The notes under the pieces: model-generated
The model's input: only the letters and a program-made list of their open reading frames with translations
Told to the model about the DNA's origin: nothing
Database searches by the model: none
Part shown: positions 36,844 to 45,545 of the stretch, piece by piece
Layout of the letters: the number at the start of each line of letters is the position of its first letter
Numbering within the stretch: position 1 is the first letter of the stretch
Translations under genes and position numbers: made by a program
From: Tenacibaculum sp. L6
Lineage (GTDB): Bacteria > Bacteroidota > Bacteroidia > Flavobacteriales > Flavobacteriaceae
Reading direction: 5' to 3'
Length of the DNA stretch: 64,000 nucleotides
Assembly: GCF_028823685.1 (NCBI RefSeq)
Contig: NZ_JAPEHZ010000001.1
Coordinates: forward strand, 1-64,000

Positions 36844-36874
36844 CAAAGGTACGAATTATAAGGCTAATTTCAAA
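36844..36874 (-). promoter_or_regulatory. Consensus promoter inside an inverted repeat
   Basis: On the minus strand TTTG, a 19-base spacer and TACCTTTG match the Bacteroidota primary-sigma consensus exactly. The -7 element is embedded in CGTACCTTTGTACG, whose CGTAC/GTACG arms are inverted repeats, so a dimeric regulator could bind there. Confidence 0.7.
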
Positions 36875-36924
36875 ATGAGCCTAGAAAAGAGCTTTTTACA
36901 TTCATTAAATTTTCTTTAAAAGAA

Positions 36925-36954
36925 AAAAGCACCTTAAAAATTTAAGATGCTTTT
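36925..36954 (-). terminator. Terminator of dsbD
   Basis: AAAAGCACCTTAAA and TTTAAGATGCTTTT pair with one mismatch. On the minus strand it is followed by a T-run 9 bases after the dsbD stop. Confidence 0.8.
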
Positions 36955-36962
36955 GAGTTGTA

Positions 36963-38954
36963 TTATTTTTTGAAGTTGGTGATTCCTTCTTCTAGCCAGT
37001 TGAAGTATTCATCTGCATCTGGCATGTATCCTACAGGATCTGATATGTTTGATTCATCATGATTCATCAAAACATAAAACGGTTGTGAGTTAGCTTTGTA
37101 CTTAATAGTTTGTAACTCACTCCACTTTTGTCCGATGTACTTTAACTTCTTTCCTGGATTTAATTTCGATTCTACGACTTCATCATCTTTTAAAGGACGC
37201 TTGTCATCTACATACAAAGAAATTAACACCACCTTGTTTTTTAGAACGTCCAATACCTTTGGTTTTACCCATACATTTTGTTCCATTTTTCTACAGTTTA
37301 CACAAGCGTGCCCTGTAAAATCTAACATAACCGGTTTGCCTACTTTTTTTGCATACGCTAACCCTTTGTCATAATCGTGAAATGATATGATATCGTGAGG
37401 AGGCATTAAATGCGCTCCTTCAGGTAAAGCTTCGTGATTGTCTTGTTGAACACTCGCTGTTCCCTTTTTTGTAAATCCTACTCCATAAGGTGACTCGCTG
37501 TAGTGTTGTGGTGGTGGGAAAGCGCTAATTAAGTTTAGTGGTGCTCCCCAAAGTCCTGGAATCATATAGATAGTAAAGGATAAAACAATCAATCCTAAAC
37601 TTAATCTTCCTACAGAAATATGACTGATTGGACTATCGTGTGGCAATTGTATTTTTCCGAAGAGATAAAAAGCTAAGGCTCCAAAAATAGCTATCCAAAT
37701 AGCGATAAACACTTCTCTTTCTAATAAATGTAATTGTAGTACTAAATCGGCATTTGATAAGAATTTAAATGCTAAAGCTAATTCTAAGAATCCTAAAACT
37801 ACTTTTACGGTGTTTAACCATCCTCCTGATTTTGGCAATGAGTTTAACCATCCTGGGAAAGCTGCAAACAACGCAAATGGCAAAGCAATTGCTAAAGAAA
37901 ATCCTAACATCCCTATTATTGGCGCCAAAACTCCCTTTGTAGAAGCTTCAACTAACAACGTTCCAACAATTGGTCCTGTACATGAAAAGGATACAATTGC
38001 TAAGGCTAACGCCATAAAGAAAATTCCGATTAACCCTCCTCTATCGGCTTGAGAATCTACTTTGGTTGCCCATGAACTTGGTAAAGTAATTTCAAAAGCT
38101 CCTAAGAAAGACACAGCAAAAATCACTAAGATCAAGAAGAAAACTATATTAAACCATACGTTGGTTGATAATGCATTCAAAGCACTTGGTCCAAAAACCA
38201 AACTAACAAACCAACCAAGAAAAACATAAATAGCAATGATTGATATTCCGTAGATAATTGCATTTCGAATCCCTTGTGATTTGCTTTTACTTTGTTTGGT
38301 GAAAAAGCTTACCGTCATCGGTATCATTGGGAATACACACGGTGTTAATAATGCTGCAAATCCTGATAAAAAGGCGATGAAGAAAATTCCCCATAAACCT
38401 CTTTTTTCTTCTTTTTTCGTTTCCTTTGAAGCTACTTCGCCTGCTGTTTTTACTTCTTTTGTTGCATCAGTAGAAGCTGTTACTGCGGTAGCTTTCGTTA
38501 AATCAAATACTAAGTCTACTTCCTTAGGAGGCAAACACATTTCATCAGTACAAGCAATAAATTCAACAAACGCGTTGATTTGATTTACGCTAGCATCTAC
38601 CAGTTCTATTTCTTGTTTAAAAACTGCTTTTTTAGCAAAGGATTTAATATTCATTCCTTCCTCTCCAAAAAGCGTAGTAAACTTAATTTTCCCTTCAGGT
38701 TCTGAAGTGTTTCCAACAATTTTTATTTTTCCTCCCTCATCATCGTAGGTAAATGTTGTTGGAATTGGACCGCCTTTCGGAACTTCTTGCGCATACAAAT
38801 GCCATTCGCCCTCAATCGTTGCCGTACTTACTAAATTATAGGTTGTTTCTGAAACCTTTTCGACACTTGTTTTCCATTGAATAGGATCATGGATTTGACC
38901 AAGAGCTGAAAATCCAACAGTAAAACAAAGCAAAAATGCTAGTATTTTTTTCAT
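36963..38954 (-). CDS. dsbD: Thiol:disulfide interchange protein DsbD
   Basis: This 663-residue protein passes electrons from cytoplasmic thioredoxin to periplasmic proteins. After a signal peptide, residues about 20-150 form the DsbD-alpha domain with the Cys pair CTDEMCLPP. About eight membrane helices follow, with [14 protein letters not shown] and [12 protein letters not shown] holding the membrane cysteines. The C-terminal thioredoxin-like domain has the active site [10 protein letters not shown] paralogue of the alpha domain is encoded 18 bases upstream. Confidence 0.93.
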   Translation of the reverse strand: MKKILAFLLCFTVGFSALGQIHDPIQWKTSVEKVSETTYNLVSTATIEGEWHLYAQEVPKGGPIPTTFTYDDEGGKIKIVGNTSEPEGKIKFTTLFGEEGMNIKSFAKKAVFKQEIELVDASVNQINAFVEFIACTDEMCLPPKEVDLVFDLTKATAVTASTDATKEVKTAGEVASKETKKEEKRGLWGIFFIAFLSGFAALLTPCVFPMIPMTVSFFTKQSKSKSQGIRNAIIYGISIIAIYVFLGWFVSLVFGPSALNALSTNVWFNIVFFLILVIFAVSFLGAFEITLPSSWATKVDSQADRGGLIGIFFMALALAIVSFSCTGPIVGTLLVEASTKGVLAPIIGMLGFSLAIALPFALFAAFPGWLNSLPKSGGWLNTVKVVLGFLELALAFKFLSNADLVLQLHLLEREVFIAIWIAIFGALAFYLFGKIQLPHDSPISHISVGRLSLGLIVLSFTIYMIPGLWGAPLNLISAFPPPQHYSESPYGVGFTKKGTASVQQDNHEALPEGAHLMPPHDIISFHDYDKGLAYAKKVGKPVMLDFTGHACVNCRKMEQNVWVKPKVLDVLKNKVVLISLYVDDKRPLKDDEVVESKLNPGKKLKYIGQKWSELQTIKYKANSQPFYVLMNHDESNISDPVGYMPDADEYFNWLEEGITNFKK

Positions 38955-38972
38955 CTTATTTGGGGAAAGGGA

Positions 38973-39419
38973 TTAATTTACATTAAAAGTTAATTCTACT
39001 TCTTTTGGAGGTAAACAGTTCATTCCTGTACACACCATATACTCTACCACTCCTTTAACCGTGAACTTTTCCGCAGTTTTTAAACGAATTTTTTGAGTAA
39101 AAACAGCCTTAGTATCGAAGTATTTAATTTTCATTTCAAAAATAGGGTCGTCAACTACATGTCCTTCTGGCTCTGTTGTATTTCCTTTTTTTAAGTAACG
39201 TGAGTCACCTTCAAAAGTAAATAACGTCGGAATTGGTCCGCCTTCAGGAATTTCTTGCGAGTACAAGTGCCAATCTTTTTGAATTGTAGCAACAGCAATT
39301 AATTCTGCTTCTTTATCAGAAATCTTTTTTACTGAAGTACTCCATTTTACAGGATCGTGCACCTGTGCGTAAGAAATACTACCGATGGCCAACAACAAGA
39401 TAAAAAGTATTTTTTTCAT
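38973..39419 (-). CDS. Stand-alone DsbD-alpha-like periplasmic protein
   Basis: This 148-residue protein has a signal peptide (ending SISYAQ) and aligns over its full length with the N-terminal domain of the neighbouring DsbD (shared VHDPVKWSTSVKK, WHLYSQEIPEGGPIPT, CTGMNCLPPKEVEL). The redox Cys pair is kept. It probably receives electrons from DsbD or delivers them to specific periplasmic targets. It is the first gene of the two-gene set and arose by duplication. Confidence 0.88.
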   Translation of the reverse strand: MKKILFILLLAIGSISYAQVHDPVKWSTSVKKISDKEAELIAVATIQKDWHLYSQEIPEGGPIPTLFTFEGDSRYLKKGNTTEPEGHVVDDPIFEMKIKYFDTKAVFTQKIRLKTAEKFTVKGVVEYMVCTGMNCLPPKEVELTFNVN

Positions 39420-39526
39420 TGGTTTTAATTAGTTGTATTATGTTTAATCGGTAAATGTAATGTCTTTATTTACTAAAACACAAAAGATTAAAAAAAGTTT
39501 AACATTCATTTATAAATAGTTCAAAA

Positions 39527-39557
39527 CAAAAAAGAGCAACCATTTCTGATTGCTCTT
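39527..39557 (-). terminator. Terminator after initiator tRNA
   Basis: AAGAGCAA and TTGCTCTT form an 8-base-pair stem, with a T-run on the minus strand, directly downstream of the tRNA gene. Confidence 0.75.
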
Positions 39558-39563
39558 ATCTAG

Positions 39564-39636
39564 TAGCGGGAGCAGGACTCGAACCTGCGACCTTCGGGTT
39601 ATGAGCCCGACGAGCTGCCTACTGCTCTATCCCGCG
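39564..39636 (-). tRNA. Initiator tRNA-fMet (CAT)
   Basis: The minus strand folds into a tRNA with anticodon loop CTCATAA (anticodon CAT). Initiator marks are present: the first acceptor position (C1) is unpaired with T72, and the anticodon stem has three G-C pairs (GGG...CCC). The body closely resembles other bacterial initiator tRNAs. The discriminator base is A, and the following CTA shows that CCA is not encoded. Confidence 0.93.
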
Positions 39637-39764
39637 ATTTGCGGTTGCAAATATACGCCCTTTTGTTTGTTTTATCCAAATAAAAAAGCATTTATTTTTA
39701 AAATATTTTTTAAACCACTCAATAACAAGCTTATAAAATTCAACAATTCTTACTCAAAACAACT

Positions 39765-39772
39765 TATCTTTG
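39765..39772 (+). promoter_or_regulatory. -7 promoter element for era
   Basis: TATCTTTG matches TAnnTTTG exactly and ends 4 bases before the era ATG, so transcripts would be leaderless or nearly so. Confidence 0.5.
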
Positions 39773-39776
39773 CCCT

Positions 39777-40658
39777 ATGACACATAAAGCAGGATTTGTA
39801 AATATTATCGGAAACCCTAATGTTGGGAAATCAACCTTGATGAACGCATTGGTTGGTGAAAAATTATCAATCATTACCTCTAAGGCACAAACTACAAGAC
39901 ATCGTATTTTGGGGATTGTCAATGGAGACGATTATCAAATTGTGTTTTCTGATACTCCTGGAATCATAAAACCTGCTTACGAGTTACAAGAGTCTATGAT
40001 GGATTTTGTAAAATCTGCCTTTGAAGATGCCGATGTTCTTATTTATATGGTAGAAGTTGGTGAAACAGAATTAAAAAATGAGGCTTTTTTCAATAAAATC
40101 ATCAATAGTAAAATTCCTGTAATTTTATTATTAAATAAAGTTGACAAATCTACTCAAGAGGAAGTTGCAACTAAAATTGATTATTGGAAAAAGAAAGTCC
40201 CAAATTCTTTTGTGTATGTAATTTCTGCTCTTGAAAACTTTAATGTAGAAAGCGTTTTTTATAAAATCATTGAACTTTTACCAGAATCACCTCCTTTTTA
40301 TCCAAAAGATCAGTTAACCGATAAACCTGAACGCTTTTTTGTAAATGAAAAGATTCGTGAAAAAATTCTTCAACACTATAAAAAAGAAATTCCTTACTCG
40401 GTAGAAGTAGAAACTGAAAGTTTTGTTGAAGAAGATAATATCATCAAAATCCGTTCTGTTATTATGGTAGAACGTGAAACTCAAAAAGGAATTATCATCG
40501 GGCATAAAGGAAGCGCCATTAAACGTGTTGGAACTGAGGCTAGAAAAGATCTTCAACAGTTTTTTGACAAGAAGGTGTTTTTAGATTTACATGTAAAAAT
40601 CAACAAAAACTGGCGTTCTAACGAGCGTCAATTAAAACGATTTGGTTATAAAGATTAA
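39777..40658 (+). CDS. era: GTPase Era
   Basis: This 293-residue GTPase helps 16S rRNA maturation and 30S assembly. G1 is GNPNVGKST, G3 is DTPGI and G4 is NKVD; the C-terminal KH domain includes GIIIGHKGSAIKRVGTEAR. The length is normal. A membrane-protein gene converges on it with a 4-base overlap, and the second GTPase gene, der, lies just beyond. Confidence 0.96.
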   Translation: MTHKAGFVNIIGNPNVGKSTLMNALVGEKLSIITSKAQTTRHRILGIVNGDDYQIVFSDTPGIIKPAYELQESMMDFVKSAFEDADVLIYMVEVGETELKNEAFFNKIINSKIPVILLLNKVDKSTQEEVATKIDYWKKKVPNSFVYVISALENFNVESVFYKIIELLPESPPFYPKDQLTDKPERFFVNEKIREKILQHYKKEIPYSVEVETESFVEEDNIIKIRSVIMVERETQKGIIIGHKGSAIKRVGTEARKDLQQFFDKKVFLDLHVKINKNWRSNERQLKRFGYKD

Positions 40659-41167
40659 TGCTCTTTAATTGTTCGTAACAATTCTTTGGTATACTCTTTT
40701 AATTCATCCATTTGTTTTTTTCCGGTTGATTTCCCTAGGCTACCTACTAAATAAAGAGCTACCCAAACAATAGGCAATACAACCAACATTACTATAGGCA
40801 ACATACTAATTTGTTTTAATGACCAATTGCTATAAGCAACGATTCCAAAAATTACAAATGCAGTGCCCACCAAAAAGTGTAAAAACATGAAGAAAGTCCA
40901 CACTTGAGGTTTCGGACCAAACAATCCTTTAATGTGCGAAGTGCTTTTAGAAGTTTCTTCTATTTCAATATGCAGTTGTGGCGACCATAAATGCGACTCT
41001 TTTTCGGGTATATCAACCACAACATGATTATCTACAACCTTCATTTTATACTTAGAAACATCGTTTAAGTGCTTCTTAATTTCTTCCAATAAAACCTGAG
41101 AATTCATCTCATATTCTAACTGAAATCTGGGTTTTAAAAAAATCTGGTTGTATAATTTATCATCCAT
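40655..41167 (-). CDS. Hypothetical protein with two membrane helices
   Basis: This 170-residue protein has a soluble N-terminal part of about 85 residues, two hydrophobic segments (about 87-112 and 118-143) and a charged C-terminus. I recognise no family. It sits between era and der on the opposite strand and overlaps the era 3' end by 4 bases. It probably is an inner-membrane protein of unknown role. Confidence 0.7.
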   Translation of the reverse strand: MDDKLYNQIFLKPRFQLEYEMNSQVLLEEIKKHLNDVSKYKMKVVDNHVVVDIPEKESHLWSPQLHIEIEETSKSTSHIKGLFGPKPQVWTFFMFLHFLVGTAFVIFGIVAYSNWSLKQISMLPIVMLVVLPIVWVALYLVGSLGKSTGKKQMDELKEYTKELLRTIKEH

Positions 41168-41247
41168 TAAACTAAAATATTAAACGCCAACAATATAGCA
41201 AAAACTATATACTATCTAAAATTCATTATAAATCATTTCCGAAATTG

Positions 41248-41255
41248 TATCTTTG
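41248..41255 (+). promoter_or_regulatory. -7 promoter element for der
   Basis: TATCTTTG matches TAnnTTTG exactly. It covers the in-frame TTG at 41253, which therefore cannot be the translation start; the ATG at 41274 is used instead. Confidence 0.55.
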
Positions 41256-41273
41256 CACAAATTTTTTTGCAAA

Positions 41274-42581
41274 ATGAGTATTATTGCGATTGTAGGAAGA
41301 CCTAACGTAGGAAAATCTACCTTATTTAACCGACTAGTAAAACGTCGTGAAGCTATTGTTGACTCTGTTAGTGGAGTTACTAGAGATAGACATTATGGAA
41401 AATCTGAATGGAACGGAAAAGAATTTTCTGTAATTGATACTGGTGGGTATGTAATTGGTTCTGATGATATTTTTGAAGGAGAAATACGTAAACAAGTTCA
41501 GCTAGCTATTGACGAAGCTGATATTATTGTTTTTGTAGTTGATGTTGAGCAAGGAATTACTCCTATGGACGCTGAAGTTGCTAAAATTTTACGTCAGGTT
41601 GAAAAACCGTTATTTATGGCGGTTAATAAGGTTGATAATGCGATGCGTGATGCTGATGCTGTTGAATTTTACAATCTTGGACTAGGTGAATACTACACAA
41701 TTTCTTCTATTAACGGAAGTGGAACTGGCGAATTACTAGATGCTATAGTTGAAGAAATTCCTGAACCAGACGAAAACGAAGATAAACAAGACGAATTACC
41801 TCGTTTTGCTGTAGTTGGACGTCCAAACGCAGGAAAATCATCATTTATTAATGCTTTAATTGGAGAAGACAGAAATATTGTAACCAATATTGCAGGAACT
41901 ACAAGAGATTCTATCGATACTAAATATAATCGTTTCGGATTTGAATTCAACTTGGTTGATACAGCAGGGATCAGAAAAAAATCAAAAGTAAAAGAAGATT
42001 TAGAATTCTATTCGGTAATGCGTGCTGTTCGTGCTGTTGAACATTGTGATGTTGCGGTATTGGTTATCGATGCAACTCGTGGATTTGAAGGTCAGGATGA
42101 AAAAATATTCTGGTTAGCAGAGAAAAACCGTAAGGGAATTGTTATTTTAGTTAATAAATGGGATTTAGTTGAAAAAGAAACTAATACCATGCGCGATTTT
42201 GAGGCTAAAATCCGTCAAACAATTGCTCCTTTTACTGATGTACCAATCATCTTTATTTCTGCGTTAACTAAACAACGTATTTTTAAAGCTATTGAAACTG
42301 CTGTTGATGTTTTTGAAAACAGAAAACGTCGTATTCAAACCAGTAAATTAAACGAAACGATGTTGGAGATTATGGAGCATAATCCACCTCCGGCAACAAA
42401 AGGTAAATTTATCAAAATTAAATACTGTATGCAGTTACCTACGCATACACCACAGTTTGCCTTTTTTGCTAATTTACCACAGTATATTAGAGATCCTTAT
42501 AAGCGTTATGTAGAAAATCAATTACGCGAACACTATAATTTTAACGGAGTACCTATTAGTATTTATTTCCGTCAAAAATAA
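41274..42581 (+). CDS. der: GTPase Der
   Basis: This 435-residue protein has two tandem GTPase domains ([10 protein letters not shown] near residue 9 and [10 protein letters not shown] near residue 185) and a KH-like C-terminal domain, the arrangement unique to Der (EngA), which acts in 50S ribosome assembly. ATG 41274 was chosen because the upstream TTG lies in the promoter and [13 protein letters not shown] is the normal N-terminus. Confidence 0.96.
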   Translation: MSIIAIVGRPNVGKSTLFNRLVKRREAIVDSVSGVTRDRHYGKSEWNGKEFSVIDTGGYVIGSDDIFEGEIRKQVQLAIDEADIIVFVVDVEQGITPMDAEVAKILRQVEKPLFMAVNKVDNAMRDADAVEFYNLGLGEYYTISSINGSGTGELLDAIVEEIPEPDENEDKQDELPRFAVVGRPNAGKSSFINALIGEDRNIVTNIAGTTRDSIDTKYNRFGFEFNLVDTAGIRKKSKVKEDLEFYSVMRAVRAVEHCDVAVLVIDATRGFEGQDEKIFWLAEKNRKGIVILVNKWDLVEKETNTMRDFEAKIRQTIAPFTDVPIIFISALTKQRIFKAIETAVDVFENRKRRIQTSKLNETMLEIMEHNPPPATKGKFIKIKYCMQLPTHTPQFAFFANLPQYIRDPYKRYVENQLREHYNFNGVPISIYFRQK

Positions 42582-42659
42582 TTTTAACAAAATTTAACTT
42601 TCAGAAAGTAGTTTTTTCTCTTTATTTGTAGCCAATTGAAAATCAAATTGCTATAAAAA

Positions 42660-45434
42660 ATGAAAAAACTACTTTTTATTTTTACGTTATTATTGACTAG
42701 TTCAATTTTAGCACAATCTTACCAGTTCAAAATTACAGGAACTATAAACTCCGAAAAAGAACAAACACCTATCGACGCTGCCACAGTTCATCTTGAAAGA
42801 GTTAAAGACAGCGCTATTGTTACCTACACAATTACAAATGACAAAGGAAAATTTTCTTTAGAAGGAAAATCATACGATAAAAATGTAAAACTGTTTATTT
42901 CGTATGTGGGAATGGACAGTTATTCAAAACAAATTCAACTTGATAAATCTTCTACTTTGAATTTAGGAACCATTTCATTAAAAGAAGAAAGCAATATTTT
43001 AAGTGAAGTTGTTATTCAATCTAGGGCTCCTATCACAGTTAAAAAAGACACTTTAGAGTTTAATGTAAAATCTTTTAAAACTAAAAAAGATGCTAACGTT
43101 GAAGACTTGTTAAAAAAACTCCCTGGTGTAGAAGTAGATGAAAATGGTAAAATTACCGTAAACGGAAAAGATGTAAATAAAATTTTAGTTAACGGTAAAC
43201 CTTTCTTCGGAAACGATCCTAGTATCACAACTAAAAATCTAACAAAAGACATTATTGAAAAAGTTCAAATTACTGATACAAAATCTAAATCGGAAGCTTT
43301 TACGGGCGAAAATGGAGACGCTAACAATAAAACTATCAACTTAACCATTAAAAAAGAAAACAATAAAGGTTGGTTTGGTAGAGTATCTGGAGGAGTAGGT
43401 ACTGACAAACGCTACGAAGGAGCTGCAATGGTAAATCGTTTTGACAACAATCAACGTTTTAGTGTACTAGCTAGTACTAACAATATTAACTCGCCTGGAT
43501 TCAGTTTTGGAGAAATTCAAAAAATGTTTGGTGGCGGTGGTAATATTTGGATTGGAGGAAACGGAGGTTTTAGTATTAACGGAAGACGATTTGGTGGTGG
43601 AAGTGGAATTATAAAATCGAAAACAGCAGGAGCAACCTATGCTGATGAATTTGGTAAGGGATTAGATGTAAATGCTAACTATTTTTATTCTGGTAGTACT
43701 TCTAATAACGAATCAAAAAGCAATAGAGAATACACACTACCTGATAGAAAATATTTTTCAAATTCTACTACTTCTTCTGATGATGAAAACCACAATCATA
43801 GTTTTGATACTGAGTTTGATATCGAAATAGACTCTACCTTATTGATTAACATTAGACCTACTTTCGTTTTTAATAAACGTGAAGGTAGTAGTCGTAGGCA
43901 AGAAGAATCTTTAGATGAAAATAATACACTTACAAATAACTACACCAGTACAGCTTATGCTACTTCCGAAGCTAACAACTTTGAAAACAGGTTAGACATT
44001 ACAAAAAAGATGGGAAGCAAAGGTTCCTTTATAAAAGCCTCGATTACCAACCGTATTGATAAAGCAGATACAGAAGAAATTAACAAATCTACTATTGAAG
44101 TTTTTGGGAGTTCTCCAAGTACAGAAATTAGAGATCAAAAAAGTTCTATTAAAAACAACCTAACGGGAATTACTACTCGATTCGTATATCGTTTCCCTTT
44201 AGTAGCCAATAAATTCTTTTTAGACGCAAAATACCGTTACCAACGTGATGAACGAGAAAATAAAGAAAATACTTTTGATTTTGACGACGCAACACAACAA
44301 TACAGCAACTTCAATACTGACTTAAGTTCTGACTTTACTTATAATGACATTACTAAAACTCCTTCAGTAGAGTTAGTGTATAGAACCAAAAAATGGCGTT
44401 TTAATTTCGAAACTGGTTTTGTAAACAGAACATTAGAAAACAACGATCAATTACGTCCTGAATTGAGTTTACAAAAAGAATACAACAACTTAGACCTTAA
44501 CTCTAGTTTCAGATATCGATTTGACTCTAAAGCATCTGTTTATTTTGATTATCGTTTAAGTAATAACGCACCTAATATAAACCAGATACAACCTTTTTCT
44601 GACGTAACCAATCCATCTAATATTATTACAGGTAACCCGAACCTAAAGCCTACTCAAAACCATACGGCTTATATCAATTTTAATAAATTTAATTGGCAAG
44701 CACGAACAGGTTTTTGGGTTTACATGAGAGGTAGTCTATACAATGATCAGGTAATCACTAATACATCTATTGATGATGACTTAGTTAGAAATACTACATA
44801 CGAAAACACAAACGGGGGTTATGATTTTGTAGGAGGAGGTAGCTATAGCAAAAAAATAAAATTAGATTCTATTGTAAGCCTTCAACTTAGAGCTGGTGCA
44901 CATATTAGAACGGATAAAAACTTCAATATTTTAAATGATATAAAAGAAGGAGCTAAAACAACATCTCTTACTCCTACGTTCAGAGCTACTTTAGAATGGG
45001 ATAAAATCGCTTCAATTGAAGGTAGTTACGATATCGATTTTTCAAACACGAAATATGATATAAACACCACACAAAACAGAAATTTCACTAGACATTCTGT
45101 TGATATCAGAACCAAAACAAACATTCCGAAGAAATTAGAATGGATAAACGATATCCGTTACACCTACAATCCAAATGTAATTGGTTTTAACAAAGCTTCA
45201 TGGTTTTGGAACGCTACCCTAGCCTACTCGGTATTAAAAGATCAAGGGACTATTAGTTTAAAAGCTTATGATTTATTGAATCAGAATACCAATGCACAAC
45301 GTAGAGCCACATCAAACTACATAGAAGATTCTGAAAGCACAGTATTACAACAATATTTTATGTTAGGTTTTAGCTGGAAATTTAATAGCCTAGGAAAAAA
45401 AGGTAAAATTCGAGATTATAATTTCAGATTTTAA
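42660..45434 (+). CDS. TonB-dependent-receptor-like outer-membrane protein
   Basis: This 924-residue protein has a signal peptide (ending ILAQS), a carboxypeptidase-regulatory-like domain at about residues 25-110, a plug-like domain (LLKKLPGVEVDENGKITVNG) and a large beta-barrel of the OMP_b-brl_3 type. An unusual Gly-rich segment (GGGGNIWIGGNGG, near residue 295) lies between plug and barrel. The substrate is unknown and no SusD partner is adjacent. A near -7 element (TTTATTTG) precedes it. Confidence 0.87.
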   Translation: MKKLLFIFTLLLTSSILAQSYQFKITGTINSEKEQTPIDAATVHLERVKDSAIVTYTITNDKGKFSLEGKSYDKNVKLFISYVGMDSYSKQIQLDKSSTLNLGTISLKEESNILSEVVIQSRAPITVKKDTLEFNVKSFKTKKDANVEDLLKKLPGVEVDENGKITVNGKDVNKILVNGKPFFGNDPSITTKNLTKDIIEKVQITDTKSKSEAFTGENGDANNKTINLTIKKENNKGWFGRVSGGVGTDKRYEGAAMVNRFDNNQRFSVLASTNNINSPGFSFGEIQKMFGGGGNIWIGGNGGFSINGRRFGGGSGIIKSKTAGATYADEFGKGLDVNANYFYSGSTSNNESKSNREYTLPDRKYFSNSTTSSDDENHNHSFDTEFDIEIDSTLLINIRPTFVFNKREGSSRRQEESLDENNTLTNNYTSTAYATSEANNFENRLDITKKMGSKGSFIKASITNRIDKADTEEINKSTIEVFGSSPSTEIRDQKSSIKNNLTGITTRFVYRFPLVANKFFLDAKYRYQRDERENKENTFDFDDATQQYSNFNTDLSSDFTYNDITKTPSVELVYRTKKWRFNFETGFVNRTLENNDQLRPELSLQKEYNNLDLNSSFRYRFDSKASVYFDYRLSNNAPNINQIQPFSDVTNPSNIITGNPNLKPTQNHTAYINFNKFNWQARTGFWVYMRGSLYNDQVITNTSIDDDLVRNTTYENTNGGYDFVGGGSYSKKIKLDSIVSLQLRAGAHIRTDKNFNILNDIKEGAKTTSLTPTFRATLEWDKIASIEGSYDIDFSNTKYDINTTQNRNFTRHSVDIRTKTNIPKKLEWINDIRYTYNPNVIGFNKASWFWNATLAYSVLKDQGTISLKAYDLLNQNTNAQRRATSNYIEDSESTVLQQYFMLGFSWKFNSLGKKGKIRDYNFRF

Positions 45435-45515
45435 TTTTTAAACAAAACGTAAAGATTATTCTTGATTTTTTGAAAGGGAGTACAACTAAAAACGACTATT
45501 TAGTTAGCAATTTCG

Positions 45516-45523
45516 TAAATTTG
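45516..45523 (+). promoter_or_regulatory. -7 promoter element for the GAF protein gene
   Basis: TAAATTTG matches TAnnTTTG exactly, 22 bases before the ATG. No clear -33 element is seen. Confidence 0.5.
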
Positions 45524-45545
45524 TATAGATTCATTTTCTTGCTTT

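Larger units (their letters stand above)
36482..36962. other. 480-base intergenic region with promoters and palindromes
   Basis: No large gene lies here. It holds the dsbD terminator (36925-36954), a consensus minus-strand promoter (36844-36874) with a 33-codon frame directly after it, a plus-strand TACTTTTG -7 element (36599-36606) within the palindrome ACTTTTGCGAAAAGT, and a 17-codon frame at 36623-36676 that I do not trust. It may form a long leader for the GNAT-rpoD set or contain a small RNA. Confidence 0.5.

Noticed and set aside
39550-39780. Reading frame of 76 codons on the plus strand
   Set aside because: It covers the tRNA gene and the era promoter, so it is a chance frame.
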